In this document: piece by piece, positions 23,761 to 34,900 of the stretch
Layout of the letters: each line of letters starts with the position of its first letter
Position numbering within the stretch: position 1 is the stretch's first letter
DNA from: Nemertoderma westbladi
Lineage: Eukaryota > Xenacoelomorpha > Nemertodermatida > Nemertodermatidae
DNA length: 64,000 bases
Reading direction: 5' to 3'
Assembly (NCBI GenBank): GCA_032718475.1
Contig: JAUCBJ010008795.1
Location: forward strand, 124,001 to 188,000
Notes under the pieces: model-generated
Database searches by the model: none
The model's input: only the letters and a program-made list of their open reading frames with translations
What the model was told of the DNA's origin: nothing
Translations under genes and position numbers: made by a program

Positions 23761-23939
23761 ACGAGAATACTCGAGGTGAAACGCGGAACGAGTACGCGTC
23801 TCAACAGGAAATGCCGCCCGCCGGGGCCAGGTAGGTCAGAGAATCAACAAGTACGAGAAGCAGATAGCTGACTCGAGCTGGGTCGAGCAGTATTACCGAT
23901 CCAGTCAGTGGTGTACAATTAGGGTTGTAAAAATTACGT

Positions 23940-24130
23940 TGAAATAATTAATCATAAATAAATATAATATATAGAATATTCGTATCCAAAATTCGTATCA
24001 AAATTGATTGAAAAAGATTTAATTTAATAACTATATTATAATTATTTGAGTTTAACACTAATCAATTTCGTAATGGGTCCTAGTGGTTTTGGGGTACAAA
24101 AAGATTAGAATATTATAGATCAGTTTTAGG
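23940..24130. other. AT-rich spacer downstream of RABGGTA
   Basis: No exon for the missing C-terminus of RABGGTA is visible here. Confidence 0.5.
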
Positions 24131-26053
24131 TTAAATTGTTGCAGCCCCGTTACCAGATAATAAACATTCTTTGAGTTGGAGTCCCTTCAAAGGTTCTAAT
24201 TGTTCCGAGTAATCCAGTTGGTTGTGTTGTAAACTGAGAAACCTCAACTCCTTCAACCCACGGATATCGCCAATTTCGACCAAACAATTATCGTCCGCAT
24301 TCAACCGCTCCAGATGGAAGAGCATGCTGACTCCGTTGAGGTTACTTAGATTATTCCAACTCACATCCAAATGGGTGACGGGAAGGAAATACTGGCAGTG
24401 GTATAGTCTTGTTAATCCAAGTCCCGATAGACTAAAATCTGTGCGGTAAGATTGGTCCCCTCCAGACTCTGTCTGTCTCCCACACTGCATCAACTGATTC
24501 TCAATCAAATACTTACTCTGCATATCTTTATAATAATTAACGCGCAGATTATCCACTTCTGTTAGTTTCAGCAATCTATCCTCGATATCTTTAATATACT
24601 TGACAGGGTCAATGGCTCTCATTACATAGACGATGGTTAGAAGGATCCACTTATTGTCCGGTTCCATCTCGCCCAGTTCCTCGAGGTGTTCCAACTCCTC
24701 TTCTAGCAGATTGGCGGTTCTTTCAACAACGTCGTTGGATGCATCAAAATCTTCTTCAGGGGACCTCCAGAACACCTCCGATAAATTACCTGCTGCTATA
24801 GAGATCGATTTGGTTTCAATGGGAGATTCGTTGGAGTCGATTGAAACTCGTATATTTACCTCGACGTCGTCGGAATAATTGTCCGGGAAATCCTGGAACC
24901 AGACGGACGAAAGTTTGTCCGACGACACGTCCAAACTCCGCCAGGCACCAGGGGCAAGGGATTCGTCGAGAGTTAATGTTATAGACTCTGGGCCGATTGG
25001 CGCGCTGAGAGACGCCGCTATGTGGTGGCCACGTCTCGCGCAGACTGATCTTAAACTCGGTCGGTTGCTAAGGAAGCTAAGGGGCCCTAGCAACCAACGA
25101 TGGTAGAACCACACGGATTGGTCGTTAGGGTCTGTATAATAGGCATTCCTCACTAGATCCAATTCTCCTGATATTGTTTCCCAATTTGGACGTGTCGTCG
25201 CTTTATTAAGATGCTTTATTTCCCAATCTGACTGCACGGTTTCCATATCGGAGTGCATGGTTTCACTATCGGGCTGCATGGATTCCCTATTGGACTGCAC
25301 GGTTCCCCTATCGGGCTGCTCTGTTTCCCTATCGGGCTGCTCTGTTTCCCTATCGGGCTGCACGGTTTCCCTTTCGGGCTGCACGGTATCCCATTCGGGC
25401 TGCACGGTTTCCCTATCGGGCTGCAGGGTTTCCCCGCCGCCTGCCTGTACCAAAGCTCTCACTTCCATACTCTCATTGGGATGTATCAAAGGCAGCAGTT
25501 TACTACGGTAGTGCCAACTCGAATAGTTACTGATGTTGTTTTCGATCTTGGCCGTCGTGAACTCGAGTTCTTCCCGCGGAGTGGCGCCTCCGCGGGACAC
25601 AACGAACCTCCGGTAGTCCCAACAGTGGAAGTTTCTCTCGTCGAGGTCGAGGAACCGGTTACACAAACCCAACTCCTCACTCCAATCCGCGCGATCCCCC
25701 AGCCACTCCATGATCCACTGCCGATGGTTCCACGCGCAATAACTCTTAGGATTCTCCTTGATGCAAGTTTCAGTAAGAGATTTCTCCCTGCTACAAACCA
25801 AATCGCCATCATCTTTGTTTTCTCTCATAAACTGTAGTATTTCCTTTCTGTAGTTCCATAATGTCGCGATATCAGGATTTCTTACCAGTAGTTTTGCTGT
25901 TATCTCTAATGCTTCCTCATCGAATTGACCATCGTCCCGTTTACTCTGCACACGTGACATCGCCCCCTTATACGTCAGGAGTTTCTTTCCTCGCTCCTTC
26001 TTCCTCGCCTCCTCCTGCTCTGCTGTGCTCCGAACTTTTACTCGGCCGTGCAT
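24131..26053 (-). CDS. RABGGTA: Rab geranylgeranyltransferase alpha subunit, single large exon
   Basis: This is the alpha subunit of Rab geranylgeranyltransferase (GGTase II), which with the beta subunit attaches geranylgeranyl groups to Rab C-terminal cysteines in the cytosol. The ATG at 26053 gives MHGRVKV, the conserved start of the family. Alpha-subunit (PPTA) repeats follow: NPDIATLWNYRKE, NPKSYCAWNHRQW, DERNFHCWDYRRF, NYSSWHYRS and DPNDQSVWFYHRWLLG. An Ig-like insert region (SLAPGAWRSLDVSSD) and C-terminal leucine-rich repeats (LTRLYHCQYFLPVTHLDVSW onward) complete the layout. Between PPTA repeats 4 and 5 lies an added stretch of seven-residue repeats (ETVQPDR type). The frame stops after LLSGNGAATI, about 35 residues short of the usual end. 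A GT just after LLSG (24153-24152) could be a splice donor to a last exon that I cannot find. A retrogene with a lost tail is the alternative. Confidence 0.95.
   Translation of the reverse strand: MHGRVKVRSTAEQEEARKKERGKKLLTYKGAMSRVQSKRDDGQFDEEALEITAKLLVRNPDIATLWNYRKEILQFMRENKDDGDLVCSREKSLTETCIKENPKSYCAWNHRQWIMEWLGDRADWSEELGLCNRFLDLDERNFHCWDYRRFVVSRGGATPREELEFTTAKIENNISNYSSWHYRSKLLPLIHPNESMEVRALVQAGGGETLQPDRETVQPEWDTVQPERETVQPDRETEQPDRETEQPDRGTVQSNRESMQPDSETMHSDMETVQSDWEIKHLNKATTRPNWETISGELDLVRNAYYTDPNDQSVWFYHRWLLGPLSFLSNRPSLRSVCARRGHHIAASLSAPIGPESITLTLDESLAPGAWRSLDVSSDKLSSVWFQDFPDNYSDDVEVNIRVSIDSNESPIETKSISIAAGNLSEVFWRSPEEDFDASNDVVERTANLLEEELEHLEELGEMEPDNKWILLTIVYVMRAIDPVKYIKDIEDRLLKLTEVDNLRVNYYKDMQSKYLIENQLMQCGRQTESGGDQSYRTDFSLSGLGLTRLYHCQYFLPVTHLDVSWNNLSNLNGVSMLFHLERLNADDNCLVEIGDIRGLKELRFLSLQHNQLDYSEQLEPLKGLQLKECLLSGNGAATI
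25200..25436 (-). repeat. 21-bp repeats within RABGGTA coding sequence
   Basis: About nine decaying copies of a 21-bp unit (plus-strand form CGGTTTCCCTATCGGGCTGCA) encode the heptapeptide ETVQPDR and variants. They keep the reading frame and sit in the loop between alpha-subunit repeats 4 and 5. Confidence 0.9.
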
Positions 26054-26694
26054 TTTTCTCAAACAAACAATATTTTACAAAGCTCACAAACAACGTTACG
26101 GTAGGCTACTGGGCTAATTTATTGCAGTTATTATAAATACGTTATGATTAAAGTTTAGGTACCGGTTAGGCCTCCTACGCCTGTACTGCTTAAGCTTAAC
26201 CTTTTGCTGCTCAGCAACTCAGTGTTGTTTCGGAACAACTTTCCTATTATTGGCGTGATAGCTGATTGGTTGATATGGGTTGTCAACATGTTTCTTGTAG
26301 CTGAGGATCAGTTTCCTTTGCTTTCAAGAGGGAAATTTGAACATTGGCTTACATAATACATATTGTGAGGCTATGCTTCAATAAGCGGTAATTGAAAAAA
26401 CATGTCCATTCATATTGTTAAAAAATGCAATTCCCTTTAATTTTTCCGTTCCAAAAAAATTGAGTAGTTAGGAAAACATGTCTAAAATGATTTTCAAATG
26501 CTCCAATAGATTGTTAATAGATTTTAACCAAGTGAGTAGTGTTTTAAAGTTTGTTGTCCCACAACAACATAACCCATTTAAGAAAGCTATAATTACACTG
26601 TTATTAGTTTTTATTTCTCAGTTAATTGGGTACCTACTCTAATTTGTATTTATTATTCTGATTTTTAAGCTTGCGTATTAATTGTTCGGTACCT
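26054..26694. other. Upstream region of RABGGTA
   Basis: No other gene is seen. The promoter of the minus-strand gene should lie here; I see no canonical TATA box at a useful distance. Confidence 0.4.
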
Positions 26695-26936
26695 TAATAT
26701 TGTGCTTTGGCGCTCTCATGGAGCGAATATTGATGGTGTACAGCCCATGACTTTCTTGAGACGCATCTTAAAGGACACTGGCCTTGAAGATGCGGATGAT
26801 CTAGCAAATGTCATGGGTGACAGGGAGTTGTGGCGGCGCAACTTTATCGACAAGCCGGCACAGCATTCTTAATATATATGTAATATATATACATAATGCA
26901 GCTGCAATGCAGCATGCCGATCGTAGTAGTACAGTA
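26695..26936 (+). mobile_element. RTE-like LINE, 3' end fragment
   Basis: The last about 55 codons of the RTE-like family (LRRILKDTGLEDADDLANVMGD, then RNFIDKPAQHS type) and the shared 3' end ATGCAGCTGCAATGCAGCAT with a TAGTAG tail. A small TA-rich insertion lies between the stop codon and the 3' end. Confidence 0.85.
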
Positions 26937-27147
26937 GCAGTTCACTGTACATTGCACACAACTCCAACCAGACACTATATAAATTATATGGAGGTGTCTC
27001 ATTGGTTCCCCCAAGCATGACACTTGAACAAAGCCGCCTACGCTTTGCAGGACATTGCTTTCGCCGTGAGGACCAGCCAGTGCATAATCTTGTGCTTTGG
27101 AGGCCTCATGGAGTGAATAAGCATGGTGGACAGCCCATGACTTTCTC
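26937..27147 (+). mobile_element. RTE-like LINE, internal fragment in tandem
   Basis: Directly after the previous 3' end comes an upstream part of the same family, from CACACAACTCCAACCAGACA to AGCCCATGACTTTCT, in the same orientation. The order (3' end first, then an internal piece) shows two separate insertions or a rearrangement. Confidence 0.8.
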
Positions 27148-27224
27148 ATGACCTTCCCATGACAACCTTAACAAACTTTCAAATTTTATAAAATTTCCAC
27201 ATACTTTTATAATAAGCCTTCACA

Positions 27225-27355
27225 CAGAACATTAAGCTTTGCGCAGCACGTAAAACCTTCGCGCAGCACGTGAGACATTCGCGCAGCACGTGAAAATTTC
27301 ACGTAGCACTTAAATTCTTCACACAGAACGTTAATTAATCGAGCAGCTCGGAAAG
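27225..27355. repeat. Degenerate ~20-bp tandem repeat
   Basis: Six imperfect copies around TTCGCGCAGCACGTGAAA. Confidence 0.6.
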
Positions 27356-27499
27356 CCTTTTGATCAGAATGAGAATATTGCTATATGATGGTTCACATTT
27401 GTTATCACTAATAGATAACTAGTCCATTAGACAACTGATCAATATGTAATACAAAACTCACAAATATCTATTAAATATATATATTATTAAAATTTGACG

Positions 27500-27575
27500 G
27501 AAACGTTGTCAGACAGACAGACATACAAACAGATAGACAGACAAACTGAGAGACAGACTGACATACAGACATAGT
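27500..27575. repeat. Degenerate (AGAC)n microsatellite
   Basis: AGACAGACAGACATACA-type sequence; it creates a spurious Cys/Val/Ser frame on the minus strand. Confidence 0.7.
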
Positions 27576-27828
27576 GATTGGATTATTCCAAACATGAAAA
27601 CAGGCATCGATATATATATATATATTTATTGACGTACTAATTAAACGCAAAAATATACAAAATATACAAAATATACAATTCATCAACATCACAATAAAAG
27701 TCACAATAATTTTCAATAATAACATAAATTTTAACTTTTACGGCACACAGTGACATAGTAATGTCCAAAAAAAGATAATCACAATTCAATATACTAATAC
27801 TATTCTTAAATTGTTGTATCTACTGTAC

Positions 27829-29185
27829 TTACTTATATATTTCCAGTACCTCGGTTATGTATATACAGAGTTTATAGTATTCTTCCGTGCCCATTAACGT
27901 AGACAAAGAGTAAAAATTTAAGCTGCTATTGTTTCGAAGTTCTCCCGTTAAAGTACAATTAAGTAATACATGTGCTTCTGTCTGAACAGTTACGTCATCA
28001 CATACACAAACTCGGTTTTCTCTACTAATTCTCGACCACCTACCGGTCTCAATTTTTAAGTTATGAGACATTAACCGTAAACGTGTAAACCAAATTCGCA
28101 AATAATCCGGCACAAAAGGTTTCATAGCTGTATAAATAGCATGCGGTACTAATTGCACATTAATTTCGACGCGATATGTTAAAAATTTAGTAGCACTAAG
28201 TGGTTTACTTAATATACGGTTTCTACTTTCTATTAAAGGGTCTACTGCATCACAAGTGTAGGCGTCCATTAATGCTTTGTGGCCATGAGTGTTCGCCAAT
28301 TTGCACAATTCAAAGACTTTATGAAACGGTAACTCGTAATCTATTTCTTTAAACATCTTAGACATAAAACGTTTTCTAGCACTGTTAATTAAATATTTAA
28401 GATTTGGTACACCTAATTCTACAAGACAAACATCTGTTGGTGTTTGACATCTCACACCGAGTAAATTTTTTACAATCTTGCAATAAAATTTTTCTAGTTG
28501 TAAAGTATTTTTTGTTAACGAAGCTTCAGACCCATATAACAATCCCGACATTACCGCCGCATCAAATACGCGTTTCTTTAATACAAATGGAAGGCTCGTG
28601 TTTACTCCCGCAAAAATACTAAATTTATTTACAGTCTCTTCACATCGCAACTGATGCATAGAGAGAGTACTTGTTACCTTAGCATCCGACGTAAACGGCA
28701 CCCCCAAATATACATAATTATCGCAATGATTGACAACCAAATTATTTACAACAAGAGGTCCTCTATCATAGAGGTTGCCATTTAATGTAAAGAATCTGGT
28801 CTTTTTCTCATTGATTTCCATCCCGTAAGTAGTAAAAAAAAGTACTAAAGGCATTTAATTTCTTCAGCGCATTAACCTTATTTGATGCAAAAATTATAGT
28901 ATCGTCCATTAGTAACAGAATATGTATTCCCCCTAAAAACCCATCTTCCCTTACAGCTGATCGCACCATATGTACTAGTTTGTCAATATAGATACAAAAT
29001 AATATAACGCTCGAGGGCGCCCCCTGGCGGACACCTACCTTAGTTAGGAACAATGCAGATTTCAAAATAAGTTTAGTACAATTATATACTGCCTGTATAT
29101 CATTTATATTTCGACAGTCACAACGGTTATAAATTTCATCTAGAGTAGAATTTAATAATATATATAGTAAACTTAATATGTGCAT
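27829..29185 (-). pseudogene. LINE reverse transcriptase, 5'-truncated
   Basis: The second half of a non-LTR retrotransposon ORF on the minus strand. An RT stretch with KVGVRQGAPSSVILFCIYID and LLMDDTIIFAS (motif C as MDD) lies at 29185-28808. A frameshift in a homopolymer run near 28830-28850 moves to the next frame, which runs to 27829. That part contains MEINEKKTRFF, DNYVYLGVPF, SGLLYGSEA and a C-terminal zinc-knuckle-like block (CVCDDVTVQTEAHVLLNC). This end structure is common in LINE ORF2 proteins. RT motifs 0-A and the endonuclease are missing. The clade is not certain, and the sequence does not match the RTE-like or CR1/L2-like elements here. Confidence 0.8.
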
Positions 29186-29515
29186 AGATCACCAAATAAA
29201 TATTGTCAAAAATCTCTAAAATACATACAATATACAACAAAATAGTATTAAATATACAGTGCAATATAGAAATAAACAGATTGTCGTACTCACATAAAGT
29301 CAAATAATTATTAGGACCATATAAAATAATAATAAAGTAATTCAACTACTATAATACTGTATACCGCAATGAAGTAAATGAAGCAATAATGATGGATCCA
29401 GTAACGAGTTTAAAGAAAACCGGTAGAATGTGGGAACGTGCAATGCAGTAACATATCAAGAGAAATAACAAAAAATAAATAGAAATAAAAGTAAGTTAGG
29501 TAAAGAAGGGGGGCT

Positions 29516-30835
29516 TTACTGGTGAAGATTATGATGGGGGCCCAGATCTGGAATAAGCCGCGGGTCATCAATAGAAGATGGTGGCATAGCTTGAAGAGAT
29601 CTATGTCCTCTCAGACATATGCCTGCTGATCTCACCAGACTAAATGAGATCCTGCAACGCAGCCAGTGTGATACAGCTGCATAAGTGGAGCCTCTCTTCT
29701 CCGAAAGGAGACCTGCCAGATGTGCCATGAAACGGCTGCACTCCGGCCCTGCTGCACCACCAGTCGAAAACACTAAAGGGGTAAAGGAGGCACGCTCGAC
29801 ATTTATAATTCTATCATTGTAGGACCGGCGCTTCTCCTCTTCGTGGCTCTTAAGAATAGAGTCTATAGGAGAGGAGAGATATGATGTTGCATTCGGGTAA
29901 AATACACGAACATCGAAAAAAGATTTGGAGAAGCGTCCCCAAAACCCCCTTGCCGAAATATCCAGACGAGCTTCACTGGATGTGTTAGCTGAACCTGGGA
30001 ATAGGACCTCACCCGTTAAGGGTTGCAGTTTTGGCTCCAATGCTACATCCGTACAGACCTCATGCAAGAGATTGGCCAGCAGATCGCGAACTTCATTGTG
30101 GCGTAATGCGATAAAGCCGCCTTTCTTGCAAGATAGAGCATGGTCGGGTGTAAAAGAGGCAGAACAGACACAGGAGGATGGCATGCCAAATATAGGGAGG
30201 TTGTATCTTAGTGCGATTGCATCTCGAAAATCGGATTTGTTTAGGGCAAAACCTTCACACTCTAATGGAAGAGCGGTCAACCATGATGAAGTGCCCGGGC
30301 GCGATGCATGGTCAAGAGCACGTGCCATTAGTGGATCACAAGAGTCCTTGATGATGGCTGCTTTGGTGTTCCAATGCTGTATAGTTCTGGTTCGAACTAC
30401 CGAAGTTACGGCTTTCTGAGCCTCCGAAGATGAGTGTTCAAGGAACATACTCTGTTTCTGTATACATGTTTTGTGCTGTTTAGTTACAGCACAAGAGTTG
30501 TCAAATTGTAGAGCTGCAGAAGAAGTGGGATTTGTAATCCCGAGACCACCATGGCGCACTGGCAGATCTAGTATATCCCTAAGGCCTGAATCGCAAATGG
30601 AACCCAGTATTGATGGGACCAGTTTTTTGTAGATTGAATCTTCAAGTGGACCAAAGAGACCCTCATCACCTTTGTAGCAGCGTTGGAAGAATGTCCATCT
30701 AGAACTTAGGCCATGCGTAAACGCGGCATAGGCAGCATGTGGCTCGGTTTCAGCTATTTCTGCCAACTTCTCAATCTGATCACACCACGACATCGACAAC
30801 TCCTCTGCCAGATCAGTGTGCAAACTGATCCGAGA
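29516..30835 (-). pseudogene. C-terminal half of a second RLE retrotransposon
   Basis: This holds the region after the RT core of an RLE-type non-LTR element. It begins SWCDQIEKLAEIAETEPHAAYAAF, continues with RHGGLGITNPT, and then a CCHC motif (CVCSASFTPDHALSC). After RHNEVRDLLANLL and LEPKLQPLTGE comes EARLDISARGFWGRF followed by FFDVRVF, which fits a PD-(D/E)xK-type endonuclease core. The conserved RT-to-CCHC junction starts abruptly near 30800-30835, exactly where the plus-strand LINE begins. The matching RT half lies at 35721-36918, so the element was split by that LINE. No internal stop is present in this half. Confidence 0.82.
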
Positions 30836-31475
30836 AGGAGCGCGGTTTGCTACGGAAACCTGGCCCAACTGTCACGTGGTCGTATCCTCGATTCTGTGCC
30901 GAAGAGATCGGAATGTTGAATTCGCCAACAAACTTATCGCTTCCATGTGCGCGAACGATGGCCACTCGTACGTAGAGCACTCCATCTCCCCCAACCACCT
31001 CTACGACGACAAGCACGTAAAGCAGCAGAACATCGGGCTGCTGGTCCGCGCCATCGTAGAGAAGGTCCGCCCTGGTTCTCCCACAAAGGTCCATCAGTCA
31101 CCGCGGGACCACAGGGCGGCGGCCCAGGTGCACCCAACACCCGCACCCATTCGCAGAGCACCACCCACTGCACCGTGGGCGGGTCGCACTTTCCACCAGG
31201 GGCCAACACCACCCTGGCGACATCCCACCCCTCCACACCAGCACTCTGTACCTCAGCCCCAGATCCAACTCCCTCAACCACAGCACCCGTCCCTTCCGCC
31301 CCAACACCCAACCCTTCCACCCCAACACCCGACCCTTCCGCCCCAACACCCAACCCTTCCACCCCAAAACCCGACGCTTCCACCTCAGATGCTACCATCA
31401 TCAGTAGCAACAACACCCGCTACCAAAGGTGTGCTGGGAGCCCTTATTCAGTTCCTGCAGGCTATTGACGCCTAG
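30816..31475 (+). pseudogene. SGNH-esterase tail plus Pro/Gln-rich region, LINE ORF1-like
   Basis: A GC-rich open frame of 219 codons. The first 75 residues look like the last part of an SGNH/GDSL esterase: VVVSSILCRRDRNVEF, then LYDDKHV, where D-x-x-H matches the catalytic Asp/His block. The N-terminal Ser block is absent, so the domain is truncated. The rest is Pro/Gln-rich with repeats of HPTLPPQ. Esterase-bearing ORF1 proteins are known in CR1-type LINEs, which fits the LINE ORF2 550 bp downstream. The base composition is much richer in GC than that ORF2, so descent from another element is possible. The start shown is not an ATG; the 5' part is lost at the junction with the RLE element. 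Confidence 0.5.
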
Positions 31476-31529
31476 CAAGCAACGCTACCTGCCACACTCA
31501 TTTAAGCCTAATGTCTATCAATTTTATTA

Positions 31530-31997
31530 ATGACCATGTATTTTAACTCAATTACAATAATAACACTAACTCTGCTTGCATTTCTCTATGGGGTTTCCAA
31601 CTGGCCCCTACCAATGCTATCAACTCTAGTAACAACTAAACTGTATATAAACTTCTTTGTTTATATACTATTGGAAACATGGATAGTAGTCGTTACGGAG
31701 GCAGTTATATTTTCAACTGTCTTTGTTTTTTACTTACGTAAACCGATAACAACATTCTCGTGTATTTTACTTTACATATTATTTGTAATAGTCTTATTGA
31801 TTTTACTCAACATCGTCGGTGTGCTTTTAATCCCATTGGTTTCTATTCTGGCCAATATTTGGTTGGATAAATTTAAATTAAAGGCAAATAACACTTGCAG
31901 GGGAAGGAAAAAATGCCGCACTCATAAACTTTACTATCTGTTTACAAAATGCATAGTAGGAATCTTACTGATAATATTTGTCTGGGGAGATTTTTAG
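31530..31997 (+). CDS. Hydrophobic membrane protein, upstream ORF of the LINE
   Basis: 155 residues from a true ATG, with four or five predicted membrane segments. Examples are SITIITLTLLAFLYGV, a WIVVVTEAVIFSTVFVF stretch, ILLYILFVIVLLILLNIV and IVGILLIIFVW, with a short basic cluster (RGRKKCRTHK) before the last segment. I do not recognise the family. The end overlaps ORF2 by 20 bases in the +1 frame. ORF2 has no ATG until 32107 and begins with more hydrophobic segments. The two may therefore be one protein, joined by +1 frameshifting at the stop (TTT TAG G) or separated by a recent indel in the T run. Confidence 0.55.
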   Translation: MTMYFNSITIITLTLLAFLYGVSNWPLPMLSTLVTTKLYINFFVYILLETWIVVVTEAVIFSTVFVFYLRKPITTFSCILLYILFVIVLLILLNIVGVLLIPLVSILANIWLDKFKLKANNTCRGRKKCRTHKLYYLFTKCIVGILLIIFVWGDF

Positions 31998-34900
31998 GAT
32001 ATTCTCATCTGGTGGACAATTGACAGCTCCAGCAGAGTTTCTGGATTTCCCATCAGCAAATCAGCGTATAGCGACAATATTTACTATTGCTGTTTTTATC
32101 GGTCACATGTTGTGGCCTTCAAAAGTTAATTATATCTGTAACCCGCAAAATATTTTTGTTGCACTTATGATAAATATGCTGTTGGTTACAACATTGACCA
32201 GCTTTTTATTTCCTACTAGTTCGACATTATTAACTGTAACTGGTTCACGTTATATGCGTTTAATCAACATAAAGGCCCCCCTAACAAAATTAATGTCAGT
32301 AATTAAATTAACATCGAAATGTTTTTATTTTAGTGCGTTAATATATAGTCACTCAATTAGTACTGTACTGATTATTGGTATTACTATAAATAGTACCCTG
32401 GCATTATCTGGTGACATTCATCCCAATCCCGGACCTGAACTTCAAACTGACGATATAAATATTAATTTAAGTTCTTATATCCGTTCAAACAGCAACAATT
32501 TTAATTTTATCCAAATTAATGCCAGGAGTCTGTTTAAAAATATAGATGAGATACGGAGTTTGATAGGCGGTTCAAAAAATTGTGTGTTGTCTGTAACAGA
32601 AACATGGCTAAAAAGAAGAATTAGTGATAAAGCCATACTCATTCCTGGGTACACGATTTACAGACAAGATAGGCGAAGGAGGAAAGGTGGTGGAGTATTA
32701 ATTTATATTCCACAGCATTTAAACAGTAGAGTTAGGGCGGATATAAAATGTAATGGGGTTCTAGAATCTATCTGGGTTGAAATTGACGATATTTTAGTCT
32801 GCACTATATATCGTCCACCCAAAGCAAAATCAAATACTAACTTTTTCAAATGTTTCTCGGAAGAAATTGAAAATGCCTTAATTTTGGAACCCAAAAAGAA
32901 ATTAATTATTCAGGGGGATCTTAATATAAACATCCTGGGACAAACTGGGGCCAATAACGCCAGACTGTCATCTCTTAAGGACCTATTAAATATGTATTCT
33001 GTGTATCTTACAAATACAACAAAACCGACACGAACAAACAACAAAACATCAACTCTTTTAGACGTAGTAATAACCAACATAGAAAATAATTATATTACAC
33101 AGAGTAGCGTATTTTTATGTGAATTTTCAGATCACGACTATACAGTAACCACAATAACTCACAAATTTAGCCAAAAGCTAAAATCGCCAAATAAAGAATG
33201 GATAGAATATAGAGATTTTTCTAAGTTTAATAAAACAAATTTCTTAAACGAGATATCAGGTATTGTTTGGAATGATATTTATATGGAGAATGATATCGAT
33301 AAGCAATATGATATTTTTGAACGGCATATAGAGGAAATACTAAATAAACATGCTCCTATAAAACGAAAATTGGTTACAGCAGACAGATCAAAATTATCAG
33401 ATAACTGGTCAACGGATGAACTAAATGAATTACGGTCAAAAAAGTTTAAACAATTTGCAATTTGGCGCAGAACAAAATCTGATAACGATTATAATGATTA
33501 TAAGTTATTGCGAAATAAATTTAATAATCTCAACCGGAAACTAAAAAATGAGTATGTAAAAGAAAAATACTTAAGTGCTAAAGACAGCAAATCGAGATGG
33601 AAAGTGATCAATAAGATTATAAACAATAAAATTAAAAGTGCTTCAATCAATTGTATTAAATACAGGGGAACCTTGGTAACAAGCGAAAAACAGGTGTCTA
33701 ATGCTATGAATGAAGCATTTTTAAGCTTGGGAAACTTTTTTAATTGCACGCCGAATGCCATTAGTACTTACACCATTCCAGAAGGTGCAAAAGAAAACCG
33801 AATACAGTTTTCATTTAAATGTGTAGGTATATTAGAGGTCAGTAAAATTTTAGAGAATCTAAATGGTGATAAATCATCTGGCCCTTGCAAAATACCAATT
33901 AAAATTATTAAGGACATTAGGCCGTTTATTACAGAACCTTTGAATATAATAATAAATCAATGTTTAACAAAATCTGTTTTTCCAAATAAATTGAAATTAT
34001 CTAATATTACCCCTATCTATAAAAAAGGTGATTCATGTGATTCGGTAAACTACAGGCCAGTGGCAATAACCTCACCATTTGCCAAAGTCTTGGAAAAAAT
34101 AATGTGTTCACAGATATTACTGTATGTAAAACATAATAAGCTTTTGTATCCAAAGCAATTTGGCTTTCGCAAAGGTTTTTCTACGGTGGATGCAGTTACA
34201 TTTTTAACTGAAAATTGGCGGGAGCATTTGAATCAGAATAAATACATTGCTGCAGCATTTTTGGATCTGAGCAAAGCATTTAACTCAATAAATCATAATA
34301 TTTTAAATGCCAGACTACAATATTTAGGCTTCCACCCCACCGCACTAAACCTGATTAAAAATTACCTCTCAAGCAGGAAGCAGCGTGTAAAAATAGATAA
34401 TACCTTTTCGGACTGGCTAACGGAAACAAAAGGCGTACCCCAAGGGACAGTATTAGGTCCGCTACTTTTTACCCTATATACAAATAATATTCCGGAACTA
34501 ATGAAAAATGAGCAAATAATACAATACGCCGATGATACAGTAATTTATGTAATAGACTCAGACCCAGAACATGCAGCAAAATTGTTGGAGTCCCGTGTTA
34601 TTCAGATTCAAAAAATATTTAATGATGCACAATTAAAACTGAATCCAGATAAAACTGAATTTCTCCTATTGTCACCTAAACAAATTGGCCCCCAACTTAG
34701 GGATGAAATCTCCACAATAAAACTAAATGTTGGTGGCAGTGAATCTATACCTCAGTCAAAATCAGTAAAATATCTTGGAGTAATCATTGACAGTGAACTA
34801 AATTGGGACGATTATATTAAAAAAATAATTCAGAAAATGACACTTAGTATTTCTTGTTTACGTTCTATAAAAGGCCAATTACCAAATAAAACGAAATTGC

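Larger units (their letters stand above)
17790..23900 (-). mobile_element. Large RLE-type non-LTR retrotransposon with Ser-Pro repeats
   Basis: A GC-rich block of about 6.1 kb in AT-rich surroundings, coding on the minus strand. Order from its 5' end (high coordinates): a cysteine-rich cluster, a long SPxRV repeat region, a zinc finger, reverse transcriptase with a YLDD box, then a CCHC motif plus a restriction-like endonuclease. This domain order belongs to the RLE group (R2, NeSL, HERO and relatives); I cannot fix the clade. Two visible lesions break the long frame: a frameshift around 21385-21420 and one in-frame TAA at 19002-19004. Exact ends are uncertain; composition changes near 17790 and 23930. 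Confidence 0.8.
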
